Assembly: GCA_027946555.1 (NCBI GenBank)
Contig: JAPEVC010000001.1
Location: 124,001 to 188,000, forward strand
Reading direction: 5' to 3'
Length of the DNA: 64,000 bases
Source of the DNA: Gnomoniopsis sp. IMI 355080
Lineage: Eukaryota > Ascomycota > Sordariomycetes > Diaporthales > Gnomoniaceae
Shown: in pieces, positions 34,801 through 46,915 of the stretch
How positions within the stretch are numbered: the stretch's first letter is position 1
Layout: each line of letters opens with the position of its first letter
Notes under the pieces: generated by a model
What the model was told of the DNA's origin: nothing
The model's input: only the letters and a program-made list of their open reading frames with translations
Database searches by the model: none
Made by a program: the position numbers and the translations under genes

Positions 34801-35252
34801 AGCTGGCAAAGCCCCTCGGCCGCATCTTCGAGCCTATATTGGGCGAGACAAAGGCCAAATCGCTGTTGGCAGGTGCCCACACGCGCTCAATTGCAGTAGC
34901 GGCGCCCACCATTGGAGGGCTGATGAAATTCGCCAAAAAGACACAGACGTGCATGGGCTGCAAGAAACCGCTCACTGGGAAGGAAGAGGCACAGGGCGCG
35001 GTTTGTTCAAACGACGCACCGCGCGTGGGCGAGCTGTACACAAAGACACTGGACAAGGTGTCGGATCTCGAGGTCCGATTTGGGCGGCTGTGGACGCAAT
35101 GTCAGCGGTGCCAGGGCAGCTTGCATTGCGAAGTCATCTGCAGCAGCAAAGACTGTCCAATTTTTTACATGCGTATGAAAGCGAAGAAGGATCTGGAGGA
35201 TGCGAATAAGGAGTTACACAGGTTCGATTTTGACCAAGCGGCGATTTGGTGA
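31830..35252 (+). CDS. POL3: DNA polymerase delta catalytic subunit
   Basis: Exons 31830-32591, 32641-34454 and 34511-35252, giving 1105 residues, the normal length. It is the main lagging-strand replicative polymerase with 3'-5' proofreading, nuclear. Exonuclease motifs: FDIE (Asp312, Glu314), NISNFDFPYL (Asp398) and YCLKD (Asp511). Polymerase motifs: A, DFASLYPSI (Asp599); B, KVSANSVYG (Lys692); C, YGDTDS (Asp753, Asp755). The C-terminus has CysA (Cys1006, Cys1009, Cys1024) and the iron-sulfur CysB (CQRC at 1056-1059, Cys1069, Cys1074). The fourth CysA position, expected Cys, is Asp1027 (codon GAC 35013-35015). The first Met (MPAATMAPKKR) is taken; the second at 31845 is a near alternative. 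Both introns are about 50 nt with clean GT-AG ends. A basic KKR and a KKQK stretch near the N-terminus could serve nuclear import. Confidence 0.98.
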
Positions 35253-37053
35253 CGAGCCTAAATCAAGGATTCAAGGGAACACAACAGACGTCGCCGAAGC
35301 TTCGGTACTGACTAGCACGCGACCGTGAGAAGGAGTGGGCCGGTGTATTGACGAAGCTTCCTCTATGGAGATCATTGGCAGCTCATATGACTGATGTAAT
35401 GAAAGGCATATCTTATATACTTGGCCTTTACAGGTCTGAAAATCGGCAGCGTGAGGCATGTCCAAATAGTACCTAGTAACGAGGGCACACGAATAAAGTC
35501 ACAACCCTCGCATTGCACAGGGCGACAACGCTTGCTACAGAACGCGAATGTTGGCGCCTCGTTCGCAATGTGCTGCTAATAAATTTGTGTCTATAAATTC
35601 CTAAAGCCGCTTTCGCAGACGGACACCTCTTCAACTCCTTGTTTCCGCGTCGATTTCCGAGCGGGAGAAAATCGGATCCGATTTGCGCCGTGCAAGACGC
35701 GCTCGAAGCGTATAAATCTCGGAGGAGGCATGTACATGTGCTCCACCCCACCGTTTGGGGCTTCTCCGGGAGAGTGGGGGCACCTCTTCAGTTACCCCGG
35801 ATTCAGGATGCTACATACTGTTGTTGGATGCATCCAAGAGCTACCACTTCCGCGGCATGGTCCGCAGCGGAATCGGCGCCAGCTATTGTCTACGCAGCAT
35901 GTAGCAACGTTTCACTACGGCTGCTCACGATGGACAGCAGATTTTTTTCTTCCAGCAAACAATGGGACGATCATCTGCATGAGCAAGGGAGCACCACACA
36001 AAAGATGCATCTCCTTCATCTCCCGTAAAGCCCACCCGGTCGACATTCCGGTGTCGCTGTCGGAGAGCCCGACCCACATCTCTTGCGAAGAAGGCTTGGA
36101 ACCGGCCAGCCCTGCGCATAATGCGAGGAATATAATCAACAATGCTGCCAATTCCTCTAGCTAATACTCGATGTCTTCTGAGCGAATCACAAGCTGGCGA
36201 TACGTGGAGGTGCTGATAAGACCGCGTCTTCGCTGCGGCTAATGATTGAGTACCTCAGAGGCTTGGACCGACGTCATTTGCAAGTCGTCCATACGTCGTT
36301 GTACAGTATATTGACGTTACTTGCAAGGACCCTTATCTTCTGGTCTCGGTGTGAAATCAAGAGTTGACGCGAAGCAGTCGAGGACGAAAGCGTCGACATA
36401 TTGTGAAAGGCTGTTGGCTACCATGGGAACAGGCTCAGCGTCTTGTCGAACCTTCTCGAGTAGAGAGAGACCTGCCAATTGTCCGGAAGAAGACATATAG
36501 TTCACGCCAGAAAAGTCCGCGACGCCGCAATCGGCGTTGATGGTTGGTCGCATCTAGGGCTAGGGGTGTAGGAAACTATCCCTGTCCATAATTCCCGCCC
36601 TCCACCGAGCCTCGACTCTTTTTTTTTTCTGGGCCCGCAAAGTGCAATGCGCTGCGAATACGGCGCGTCTCTTCGAGCTTGCGAACCCCCACTGCGATGA
36701 TTGATGACATGAATGGGCCTCGTCATGTTTAGTTCGAGCATCCGGTAAGGCTGGTAGCTTTGGAGCTAGCACAATGGAACTACCTCCTAGATCGCTGAGC
36801 TGTTCCGGGACGTAACCGCGTTGGATATTGGCCCGGTGGGAACTGCCCTCTAGTTTTTGAGTTATAAATATGGTTCACGACTGCTCTTTCTCTCTGCTCC
36901 TCATCGGAGTCGAGTTTCTTTCGCGCTTGTTCAACAATTTCACTCTTATAGCCCTCACAAAGAGCTGAGCATTCTACCATCCTTGGCCCATATCTGTCGT
37001 CCCAAGTGCAAACAATATACTCCGTGATACCCAACACTCCACATCCAGCCAAA
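35253..37053. other. intergenic region, 1.8 kb
   Basis: Between the polymerase and NADP-GDH. Overlapping frames at 35639-36164 and 36317-37061 have no family resemblance, and some lack an ATG. The final few hundred bases should be the GDH promoter; a T run lies near 36620. Confidence 0.5.
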
Positions 37054-38603
37054 ATGTCCAACCTTCCTTCCGAGCCCGAGTTCGAGCAGGCTTACAATGA
37101 GCTTGCGTCGACGCTCGAGGCCTCCACCCTCTTCCAGAAGAACCCGGAGTACCGCACCGCCCTCAAGGTCGTCTCGATCCCTGAGCGCATCATCCAGTTC
37201 CGCGTCATGTGGGAGAACGACAAGGGCGAGGTCCAGGTCAACCGTGGTTACCGTGTGCAGTTCAACTCGGCCCTGGGCCCATACAAGGGCGGTCTTCGTC
37301 TGCACCCCTCGGTGAACCTGTCGATTCTGAAGTTCCTGGGCTTTGAGCAGATTTTCAAGAATGCCCTCACCGGATGTAAGTAACCTGCCGCGCTATACCA
37401 AGTCTGTACGGTGTCGAGCCTACAAGGGCAGAAGACACCTAGTTGATGTGAAGATTACGGGGGCTAAACATGGTTGTTCAACAGTGATGATGGGCGGTGG
37501 CAAGGGTGGTGCCGACTTCGACCCCAAGGGCAAGTCCGACAACGAGATCCGCCGATTCTGCGTCGCTTTTATGCGCGAGCTCAGCCGTCACATTGGCGCC
37601 GACACGGACGTGCCTGCTGGCGACATTGGTACTGGTGGCCGGGAGATTGGCTTCATGTTTGGCACCTACCGCAAGGAGAAGAACAAGTTTGAGGGTGTCC
37701 TTACGGGCAAGGGCCTGACCTGGGGTGGTAGCTTGATCCGACCTGGTGAGATTCTACCTCGATGAGCTTTTTCGAAAGATACAAGGATATGACTGGGTGA
37801 AGAAGCTAACAACCCTCACAGAGGCCACCGGATACGGTCTTATCTACTATGTCGGCCACATGCTCGAGTACGCCGGCGCCGGTGGCTGGGCCGGCAAGCG
37901 CGTGGCTGTCTCTGGCTCCGGCAACGTCGCCCAGTACGCCGCTCTGAAGGCCATCGAGCTCGGCGCCAAGGTCGTCTCTCTCTCCGACTCTCGCGGTGCC
38001 CTCATCTCCGACGCCGGCTTCGAGCCCGAGGCCATCGAGGCCATTGCTGCCCTGAAGCTCAAGCACGGCTCGCTGACCGACTTTGTCGCTGCTGCCAAGG
38101 ACGGGTCCTCCAAATACAAGTACGTCGAGGGCGCACGGCCCTGGACACACGCCGGTGCTGTCGACGTGGCGCTGCCGTGTGCGACGCAGAACGAGGTGTC
38201 TGAGGCGGAGGCCAAGGCGCTCGTGGACGCTGGCTGCAAGTTCATTGCCGAGGGCTCCAACATGGGCTGCACACAGGAGGCTATCCACGTCTTTGAGGAG
38301 ACACGCCGCTCCAAGGGCGCCAGCGGTGTGTGGTACGGTCCCGGAAAGGCCGCCAACTGCGGTGGCGTCGCCGTGTCGGGACTGGAGATGGCACAGAACA
38401 GCCAGCGTTTGAGCTGGACTAGGGAAGAGGTTGACAACAAGCTGGCGGGTATCATGAAGAGTGCATTTGAGAATGGATTGAACACTGCAAAGGCGTATGT
38501 GGAGTCCAAGGAGGGTGAGCTGCCGTCGCTGGTGGCGGGCAGCAACATTGCTGGTTTTGTCAAGGTTGCCGAGGCCATGAGGGACCAGGGTGACTGGTGG
38601 TAA
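37054..38603 (+). CDS. gdhA: NADP-dependent glutamate dehydrogenase
   Basis: Exons 37054-37375, 37485-37745 and 37822-38603, giving 454 residues, the usual length for the fungal hexameric enzyme. It makes glutamate from 2-oxoglutarate and ammonium with NADPH in the cytosol and is the main ammonium assimilation step. Conserved blocks: PERIIQFRVMWENDKG, GPYKGGLRLHPSVN, the catalytic MMGGGKGGADFDPKG, PAGDIGTGGREIG, LTWGGS then RPEATGYGL across intron 2, VSGSGNVAQYA for the nucleotide, and AEGSNMG. The start has an AAA-ATG context after a pyrimidine-rich leader. The two introns sit at conserved places near GLxMGGGKGG and RPEATGYG. Codon use is strongly biased to C-ending codons, as expected for a highly expressed gene. 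Confidence 0.98.
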
Positions 38604-39342
38604 TCTGTTTACTTGATGGTGTTTTGAGGATCCCCCCCTCCCCCTCCCAAAAAAAGTCGAGCGTTGTATTTTTTACTGTCTGGCTGGTTGGCATAGGTTG
38701 ATTTCAGGGTTATTTTGTTCATCTTAGCAGAGTTTCTTCATGTACATAGCGATGAGTCAGAATATCAGGTTCCTTTACATTCATAACATTGTACAAACAA
38801 CCTTCCGATGTCATATTGGAATTCAGCTTCGGTGGATGGGCCATATTCCAAGGCCTGCTAGCAAATTTGATAAGTCTTGATGGTCTTTCGCAGCATAGGG
38901 TCGTTTGTCGTCGGAACTACTTCGTCTGACTTTATCCGACCAAGTTCATCTCTAGTCGACCGTCCAGTCTGCGCTGGATTTCCTAATCAGGCGCCGTACC
39001 AAAATTTCAACCTCTTCGAGACACCACAGCATATAGTCATGCGAATAATTGTCATGGCCTTTGATGCGACCAGGACTGATTACGACACCTTGTCTGATCA
39101 ACCCGAGCATGACAGTGAACGCCTAGTAAAATGCCTTAAGGTAGATATAATATACGTGGTCGGCTAAAGCAACCCCAGCCAAGCCAAGCCAAGACCCGTG
39201 TTTGATCGGCCCACCACTTGTACCACTACTTGTCGATCAGTCACAGTGGAGCAAAATTTCCTAAGCACGAACAGACTTGTGTCATAAAATTCAATTTCCA
39301 GATGTGGCTGGAGTTCAAAGGGACTGCTAAAAGTCTCTAAGA

Positions 39343-39383
<41 letters not shown>

Positions 39384-39734
39384 AAAGGCAAACCGCTCAT
39401 GGTATATGTTCATCCACCGTCACAGACAGTAAGAAAGGTCTTTCCCAAGACCCGAGCCAAAAGAGGACGAAGACAGACCCCAAAACCCCAGGGGAATAAA
39501 ATAAAATAGCGAATGGTATATACAGGCTACCTGTGTGCACATGGGGCTAGATCTTCCGCACCCCATGGAAGGTAGAATGATTAGATAGAGTGGACGCGCC
39601 TGGTCCGTCACGTACAAAACGGTTTTGGGGTCTGTCTTCGTCTTCATCTCCGTCTATCCCATCACTCCTCGCCCAGGATTCGCCTCCCTGAAAGAAAAAA
39701 GAAATTTTTGTGATGTTCCCAGCAGACGAGTTCC
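38604..39734. other. convergent intergenic region, 1.1 kb
   Basis: 3' UTRs of GDH and of the ferritin-like gene. Contains C- and A-rich tracts just after the GDH stop and the (AGT)n microsatellite. No gene was recognised. Confidence 0.5.
39344..39383 (+). repeat. (AGT)n microsatellite, about 13 copies
   Basis: An uninterrupted trinucleotide run in the 3' intergenic region between two convergent genes. Confidence 0.95.
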
Positions 39735-40759
39735 TTACTGGAGTGTCAACACCATAGGGCCGGCAACAATGATCGAGTCGCTGATCTTGCCATCAGCGGG
39801 GATAGAGTTGACGAGGTTGAGGTAGGTAACACCGGTGAGGCCCTGAGGCAGTTGGCAGGCACCGTTGGTGAAAGAAGTGAACGTAGCACCAGTAGGCAGA
39901 CCACCAGCAATGAAGGCGCAGGCAGTGGCCTGGGTAGATGCGTCACTGACCAGGTTCAGGTTGGCATCAGCAACGAGCGCCTGCTGGGCATTGGCCATGG
40001 AGACAGTAGGGAAAGCAGTCAGGATGAGGTTGCTGCCAGAGGGGCAAGAGCTGATGAACGGCGCAGCGAGCGAGAACACCTGCTTGGGCGACAGAGGCGT
40101 GTCGAAGAAATCGGGAGCCGCAGCAACGCCGGATACGGTTCGGATGAAGCTCTGGTGGCGGGCCTCAATGGAGAAAATAGAGGCGGCCGCAGCGAGAACA
40201 GTCGGCATGGAGACAATGGGGGCAGCGCCCAGGTAGGCGGAAACACCGACCTGCTCAAGAACAGTGGCGGTCTGGACCATAGCCTGAGCCGAGGTGAAAG
40301 AGCTGTTGAAGTTGTATTGGCAAGGAACAACGGGCTGGACACCCATCTGGGCCAGGGTGCTCTGGATGATGCCAACGTGTGCCTGCTCCGAAGCACCAAT
40401 GTTGATCAGGTCGTTGACCTGGGTCTGGGTGAGGCCGAGATCGAGGAATTGCTGCTGAGGAATGGCAGCGAAACCTTGCTGGTAGAAGGCCGACTCGAGG
40501 TTCTCGAGAGTCAGAGCACTATGAGAAGAGATTAATCATCTGGTCTCCTTACTGGTTCACGTTGGGAATCCTCTGGTAATACTTACAATTGCAAAACATC
40601 AAAGTCATTAATTCCCAGTGCCTGCTCAGCTGCACTCTGGCGCTTCATCACTTCGTGGATCTTCATCTGGCGCTCAGTCAGGCGGGGGGCAGCAGGAAGT
40701 GCCGAAGCCACAGCCACCAATCCAGCCACGAGGGCGCTCTTCAATGTTATGCCAGCCAT
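39735..40759 (-). CDS. secreted ferritin-like domain protein (Rds1 / desiccation-related type)
   Basis: Exons 40759-40587 and 40518-39735, giving 318 residues. The start MAGITLKSALVAGLVAVASA gives a clear signal peptide, cut near residue 20-25; an in-frame Met ten codons upstream would spoil it. A dibasic KR near residue 39 may be a Kex2 site. The ferritin-like helices carry the usual Glu/His pattern: VLQFALTLENLESAFYQQGF (across the splice), GASEQAHVGIIQSTL and SIEARHQSFIRTV. After that come a variable region and a C-terminal part (GLTGVTYLNLVNS) with IVAGPMVLTL. Relatives are stress- or stationary-phase-induced secreted proteins of fungi and desiccation-related proteins of plants and bacteria. 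Metal binding is unproven. Four Cys in the second half may form disulfides. Confidence 0.9.
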
Positions 40760-43700
40760 TTTACTTTGTAGTGTTGGTATATATATCAAATCCTTCGTGC
40801 AACCCTTGAATCGAACCGGCGACTAGTATGCGAAAGAGAGTGTGGTAGGTTGAAGTGAAGTCGGCCTGCCGTTGATTAGATGCTATTAAGGAAAGTCCTG
40901 GTATGAAAATTCAGACAAAGGCAGGTAAGGAAAGAAGAAGAGAACGGATGATTCCAGATCAGGCAGACCAGCTCTTTTAACAAGATAGGATGGAAACAGG
41001 TTGAGTGAATGAAGAGCGAACGGCTCGGAAAATTTGTAGCACGTAGCCAGCGCCCGCTTAAAAACGATCAAACCTTCACGTTCCTGATCGCCATTGGAGT
41101 CGATGCCAAGGTTCGGAACGGCTTGATGGCATTCATTTGTTTCCACGGCAAGTCCGCTAGCCGTGGCCGGCTCACCAGTTCCACCGGCACATTGAAGAAA
41201 CAATGCAGGCCTTGCCATGGTGGACGAGGTGCCTCGACTGGGTGAGCTTGCCTGGGTTGTCACATATCCGAGTCCCTGGGCGGGCCCCAGGAGTCAAGCA
41301 TCAAGCCTGAAAGAATTAACCTTGACCAGGGGTGGATCAGATGGCAGGACGGGTGCTAGACGGGTGCTAGACGATCAGGGGATGGTACGGATGCAAAAAA
41401 GCATTCCGAGCATGTGGTGTTCTGTTTGGCAGCTCTTGTCAAGCATTAGAGTGTGTGATGAATGCTGAGACGACCAATGAGCACAAACGGCACGCAGGGA
41501 ACAACGGGCCCGGATGACGGAATAGAATGAGACCAGGACGAACAGGAAGACCCTGCGAGATGGGAGCTCTTGGCTGTCAAATCTACCCTGTCTACACGAA
41601 TCGGAGTTTTGGACGCACGGCAAAGTGGTCCGGAGCTCAGGGTTCCATCGTGATGGTTGAGGAGGAGGGAGTTGAGCCTCATCAAAAAGTGGGCCAAGAT
41701 GTGGCCCTTGCTTGACAAGGCTTCAGGGATAACCTGAACAAGCTGCAGGGACCCCTGACGAGGCTCAACCTCATCTTGTCTCAACCACGTTTCGGTCCAG
41801 GCGGTATGAGCGCCCTCCGGCTTCTGTGGCCATCTCATCCAAATCCCCGTCATGCAACCTAATCTCATAGCTAAAAAGTAAAGATTGTTCTGATGGTGTC
41901 CACCACTAGCCGTTCCCCCGTCCGGCTCCCGCTGCTATGTTTCCAACCCGTCAGTGGCGTCTGGGAAGATCATCGGGAGGTATTTGCGCCCACACCCGTG
42001 TTCAAGTGTTACAAACGGGCTGGACAGAAGAAGAAACGTCCCAAATCCACAAAGTTCAGGCTATGAGTTGGCAGATGCCGTCTTTCTATGTATCAGAGCT
42101 CGGGCTTCGTCAGCCTCAAACCACAGCCTTGCAGGTATCATGAGCAATTGGCAAGGAGTCTCCGAGTTCTACCCCGTGTCTGTCTGATTTGAAGTCGCTA
42201 CGACTCGTGTATGTCTGGTATTGTGCCATGGTAAGGGACCTTGGCCAATGTCCCAGTACGATCACTTAGTCCCAGGCATTATTCCATTCGCAAGGTTTCT
42301 GCGGCCGAGAAATACATTACTATCTTCTGCTGTTGGGGATTTCACGCCCACATGAGATACCATCGACCACATCTTATAAGCTTATCGAGTTCCATGGGAT
42401 TATTAATAAAGACGATATTGCGCCACATGCAATTGTTGCATCGATAGCAAAGTCTTGATGATGATGATTCTCCACGAATAATGTCAAAGATGTGGCGGTC
42501 GTAACATCACGACTGTAGACTGTGCACAGAAGCCAATCATACAGTCGATTGCTTTTCGTCACTTTGGGTGTAATGGCAACGTCTGTGCTGGCAACGTAAC
42601 AAGCCCTTTACATTCATGATGCTTCAGATATACCGCACGTCCTTAGATCGACTGACACTATTCAGAAGTTAGAACACGAGCCGAAACCTAATTATCTGAT
42701 GCGCGGACTGACACTTTTCAGCATCTATCCGACAATATGCCGTATTAAAAGCATTACCAGAGTTCAGCCCTATGAGAGTCGGAACTGATCGACCGTCACA
42801 GCAACCCAGTAATTTGATTCTTGACTGGACGAGCAAAGTATCTCGCCAATTGCTACCCCAAAAAGCTGTTGTGACCGCACAATATAGTAATCCCAGCTGC
42901 TGCTCTTATCTTGGGGCACTCGTCTATGGTTTCCGCATTTTAAACTTGATTTTTGTCTTGCGCTGGTTCTATCAATGCCTGTGGTAGGCACTGCGCCTAC
43001 GTATAAGCAATGCAAATTCCTGAAACGAGACGCGCGGAATTAGCCGTCGTGACTATAGATCGACTGACTGTTTAAACGGATTTCTTTTATGTTGAGATCC
43101 AAAGAGACATCCGCAACGTGCATGGACTCCAATACCGAGTGGGTCATACATACTAGCACCGCCACGATTCGCTACTGCGTTCCACAAAATTTGAATACAT
43201 CTTCATTATGCTGATGTCAGATTGCCATCGATTTTCGCCAGAAAGCTTATGTCTGGGAAGTGTCACTTGTGATCCGACGCACCCTTGATTTTCGTGGTTT
43301 CGGCTTGCCTTGGCTTTTTCAGGTGGGCCTGCGTGCAATGCTGGGAACTTCGTGAAACGAACTGCAGGTCGGAGAATACATATGATCCACGGAATGCCAC
43401 AAGCCGAGAGAGATGCTGAAATCTTTTATACAAGTGGAGAGATTGTACCTCTCAGGAATTGGCATAAAATGGAACTCCTGCGCCAACTCATGCGATTGGG
43501 TTTTGATCGCACGCAAAGCGGACACAGTCACGATGACCTCATTCTGTTTGCGAAACAAATTGCGCATATTGTGCCTAGGAGAAGAGAAAAAGAAAACGAG
43601 GAGACCGGACGGTCTCGGACCGCCCTATGCTCTATCTACCTGACTATTATTTATTATTGTGCCAGACGCACCTTCCATCTCCGTCTCAATTCATCTAGGC

Positions 43701-46700
43701 CCGACACCTCGAGGCCCTTGTCCCGCTAGATAACTCTTAAAGTAACCCCCGCAAGCAAGACAAGTGAAAGAAATTGAGTAAGCTGGAGAACTTTTTAGTA
43801 TGTGATCAAAAGTTCCTAATACTGCGATCGAGGGCTTAGGCATCGACGTCGTGAGTGGTCCCGGCTAACCGCGGACGAGTCGAACGGACGTAGAGGATAG
43901 CTTAAAACCCCTGTTAGCCGTGTGATAATCCGATCGGCAAAATACATTACTCCGAAAAGGAAGAAGAAACATGAATCAAATTTCCGCCAAGGATATAGAA
44001 GAAGAGGGATAGTGACTGGGTTGGGTCGGTCGGTGGATGACTGGTTTTAGGAACGGTCGTCTACGTACCTTCCTTAGTGCCCATGTTGAATAAAAAGAAC
44101 AGCTCTTTTGGGTGGCCTTTACTACGACGACCTCATTACATGTTCAAGCTGTAGGAAATGTAAGAATCTTGTTTCCTTAACTGTGCTTCTAGATTCTAAT
44201 TTGATTTAGCTCCTTTTCAAAAGTTCCTTCGAGCAGACGTGTGTTTTGCTTGTTTAACGTTTTCCAGTCGCTTATTAGTGCGGAATTGACCAAGCCACTT
44301 GCACTTGGGCACTACGCTGGAAGTTACACATTACTAAGATTCTTCCCCTTGTTTTTAATCAAATGTCGACTCAATTGAGTTCACTATCTACCTAGGTACT
44401 TAGGTAGGTACAGAGTCGTAGATGACTAGCAGGAGAGCTGGAGGCTGTAGATGATTACCCAAGTAGTGGTTACCTATGTATATGCAGTGTGCTAGCATTT
44501 AACACGCCGGTATTCAAGCCGTTGACTATCTGATATCTTCGGAGGTTTACAAACCGAGTCACGCGTTTGCATGGCGTTCATAAATAATTCACCGTGTCGT
44601 TACTATGCACACGTCGAGGGCGTGCGGGAGTTTTCGTAGCACGTCAGACACTAGTTAATGGTGTTCCATATTCATCATTGCATCCCAAATGAGGCCCCTA
44701 GACTCAAGATCTACACCTTATCCAATATAACTCCAAATACAAGATAAAAAAATGTAGCGTAACCATTCAGCGACCGATTCTAGGTACCTGCGTACTAATT
44801 GTGCAAGACCTCACGAAAATCTCGCGTTGCGGCTTTTGTGAACGCTTACATATATATTCCAATCCGACACCTCCACTCTCATCAATTTAGGTATCTATTC
44901 CCTCTGCCTGCATTTCGATGAGCGATGATCATCCACAAATGAGCATGGTTCTCATCACCTTTCTTCGGAGATCACACAATTCCGAATAAGACCGAGCTCG
45001 GCAACCCTAGCAGAAATATTGCGAGTCGACTAAGTATGATGAGTGCATCTAGACAGACGCTGGTATAAACCGAGTCTACCGGGTATTGTTAAGCCGTAAT
45101 CCGGGCCCCTGGAGGCAGAACTAAGCTTGCGAATGAATGACTGCTTATTCACATGCACACACACATGTACTGTCGTTCTTCAGGCGCGAATTTGCCACTA
45201 ATTGCACTCTTTCTTCTCCTTCGGAGCTAAGCAGGTGTTGAATACTTCACAACCTGCTGAGATGTATCCAATTCTAGGAGCACAACATTTCGAAGTAGCC
45301 CACAAATTGTTCTGCTAGAGTGTTCACAATCCTTAGCACAGATTTCGCTGCTGGCCAATGGCCACAAAACTGCTCGGAATCTCGGCCATTTTGAAGCGAC
45401 CCAATTCGGTAGGACTTGAACGCTAACACTAACACATCGAGATCTCAAATTAGAAAAATGACAGCCAGGAGACGGAGAACGATCGCACAGACATTCTTTT
45501 TCTCCTTTACGTTGGACCTAGATCGAGTTGCCATGCCGTATGCCGTCCATACTTAATCATCATCAGCACTGGCGCCTAGTGAGGCTTTCTCTGTATCCAA
45601 ACCACCTTATGATAACACCTGCAACTCTTGTATTGGACTTGCCATGCATTAAAGTCACTCTTATGCAGCCTTATAGTATGTCATTGACGTATAACCAAGA
45701 TCACCACGATAGCACGTATATACTTCAGTCAAGTTTCTATTATGCAGCCGGGTAATGATACCGTACGGGATTGGGAGGGGGCTCAGATAAGCGTTATTCT
45801 TTAAGCACAACCGTCTGGAAGTTCAAAGTGTACAAACTTTATCTTGGCTAAAAATCCGCCCTACTTACCAAATATCCATCTTAAAGGCCAACTGCCGTTC
45901 TGCAGGCTGATCCAGTTAATACAGGCGACAGACAGGCAGTATTCCCAACTTGAAGAGGTCACGAAAACGGAAGGCGCGTCGAAGAGGAAGGCACGCCGTG
46001 GGAAACTTATAGATAATGGATAAGACAGAAGAAGAAGAAGACGGAGAAGAATGAACAGAAGATGAAGAGGCATACGACGTAACAGATCCTCGATTATTCT
46101 AGGCAGCGAAAGCTGCCCTCGTCGTAAAGATCTGCCCCGGCACAAATTCGTCCCGAAGCAAACAAAGACCTCCAGTTCGGAGTCTCTATTTCAGAGCATA
46201 TATTTCCTCTATAAATTTTAGCGGGAAGATATCTAGCTGTATAACGGATATATCGATATACAACGGACGTGCTTCGATTTAATATCTGCAGCCTTTCAGA
46301 CCCTATTCAAACCCAACATCCTCCGCTGCGGCACTTGATGTCGAGACCTACTACGACCTCGGATTATTACCGTGATAACGGGCTATCACTATCGTGGGCC
46401 CACTAGTCAAACGCATACTCTAACCCTTTATTTCTGAATTATTACACAGCAAGACAGGATCACCGGGCAGGTACACGTGCGCTCGATCCTTGCTGATATG
46501 TGACAAAATTTCGTGTGCATACGCTTCATACGCAGAGTATCTTATGTCTAGGAAGAAGTGGGGTGGGCGACGCCAAGCCCATCTATCTGTGTTATCGCTG
46601 TCCTTCTAGCCATACGACAATCCTTTGGTCTGCAATAAAGCAAGCTACAAGAAAAATGCAAGGCCAAATATAGACCCTTCTACCAAGTCTCAAACAAAAT

Positions 46701-46915
46701 TAACAATGTTCTCCCTTTTCCTTGCTTTTCTGATGATTGACTACAACCGATGGCGTGTTCGTATGTTGCTGATGGTGATCTCGACGTGCTACTCATCCCC
46801 CAGCAATGAAATTCTTCGTCTTGATCGAGTGAGGTCTATATCGCACGCCAAAACTTGTGTCCTGTGACCCTGACTGTAGGAATGGTAGCGAGAGGCAGAC
46901 CAATTTTGCTGGTCA
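40760..46915. other. gene-free region, 6.2 kb
   Basis: The longest stretch without a supportable gene. Frames reach at most 140 codons (41446-41868, minus) and show no family resemblance. It contains a duplicated 11-mer at 41349-41370 and the TACCTAGGTA palindrome at 44389-44398 with further AGGTA copies next to it. Inspection by eye finds no transposase-like frame or long terminal repeat. The first bases next to 40759 should be the promoter of the ferritin-like gene, and the last ones the SSD1 3' UTR. Confidence 0.5.
41349..41370 (+). repeat. tandem duplication of 11 bp (acgggtgctag x2)
   Basis: Two identical adjacent copies at 41349-41359 and 41360-41370, in intergenic DNA. Confidence 0.9.

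Noticed and set aside
35915..36151. Minus-strand frame with a signal-peptide-like hydrophobic start
   Set aside because: The first codon is TTG, and no ATG lies in frame before the preceding stop; no splice partner was found.
36780..37061. Minus-strand frame across the GDH promoter
   Set aside because: No ATG at its start, overlaps the leader of a strongly expressed gene, and no family resemblance.
40795..40825. B-box-like GGTTCGATTC on the minus strand
   Set aside because: Consensus fails at the last base, and no cloverleaf fits; it lies in the promoter of the ferritin-like gene.
41446..41868. Minus-strand ATG-initiated frame of 140 codons
   Set aside because: No family resemblance; isolated in gene-free DNA; length is within what chance allows.
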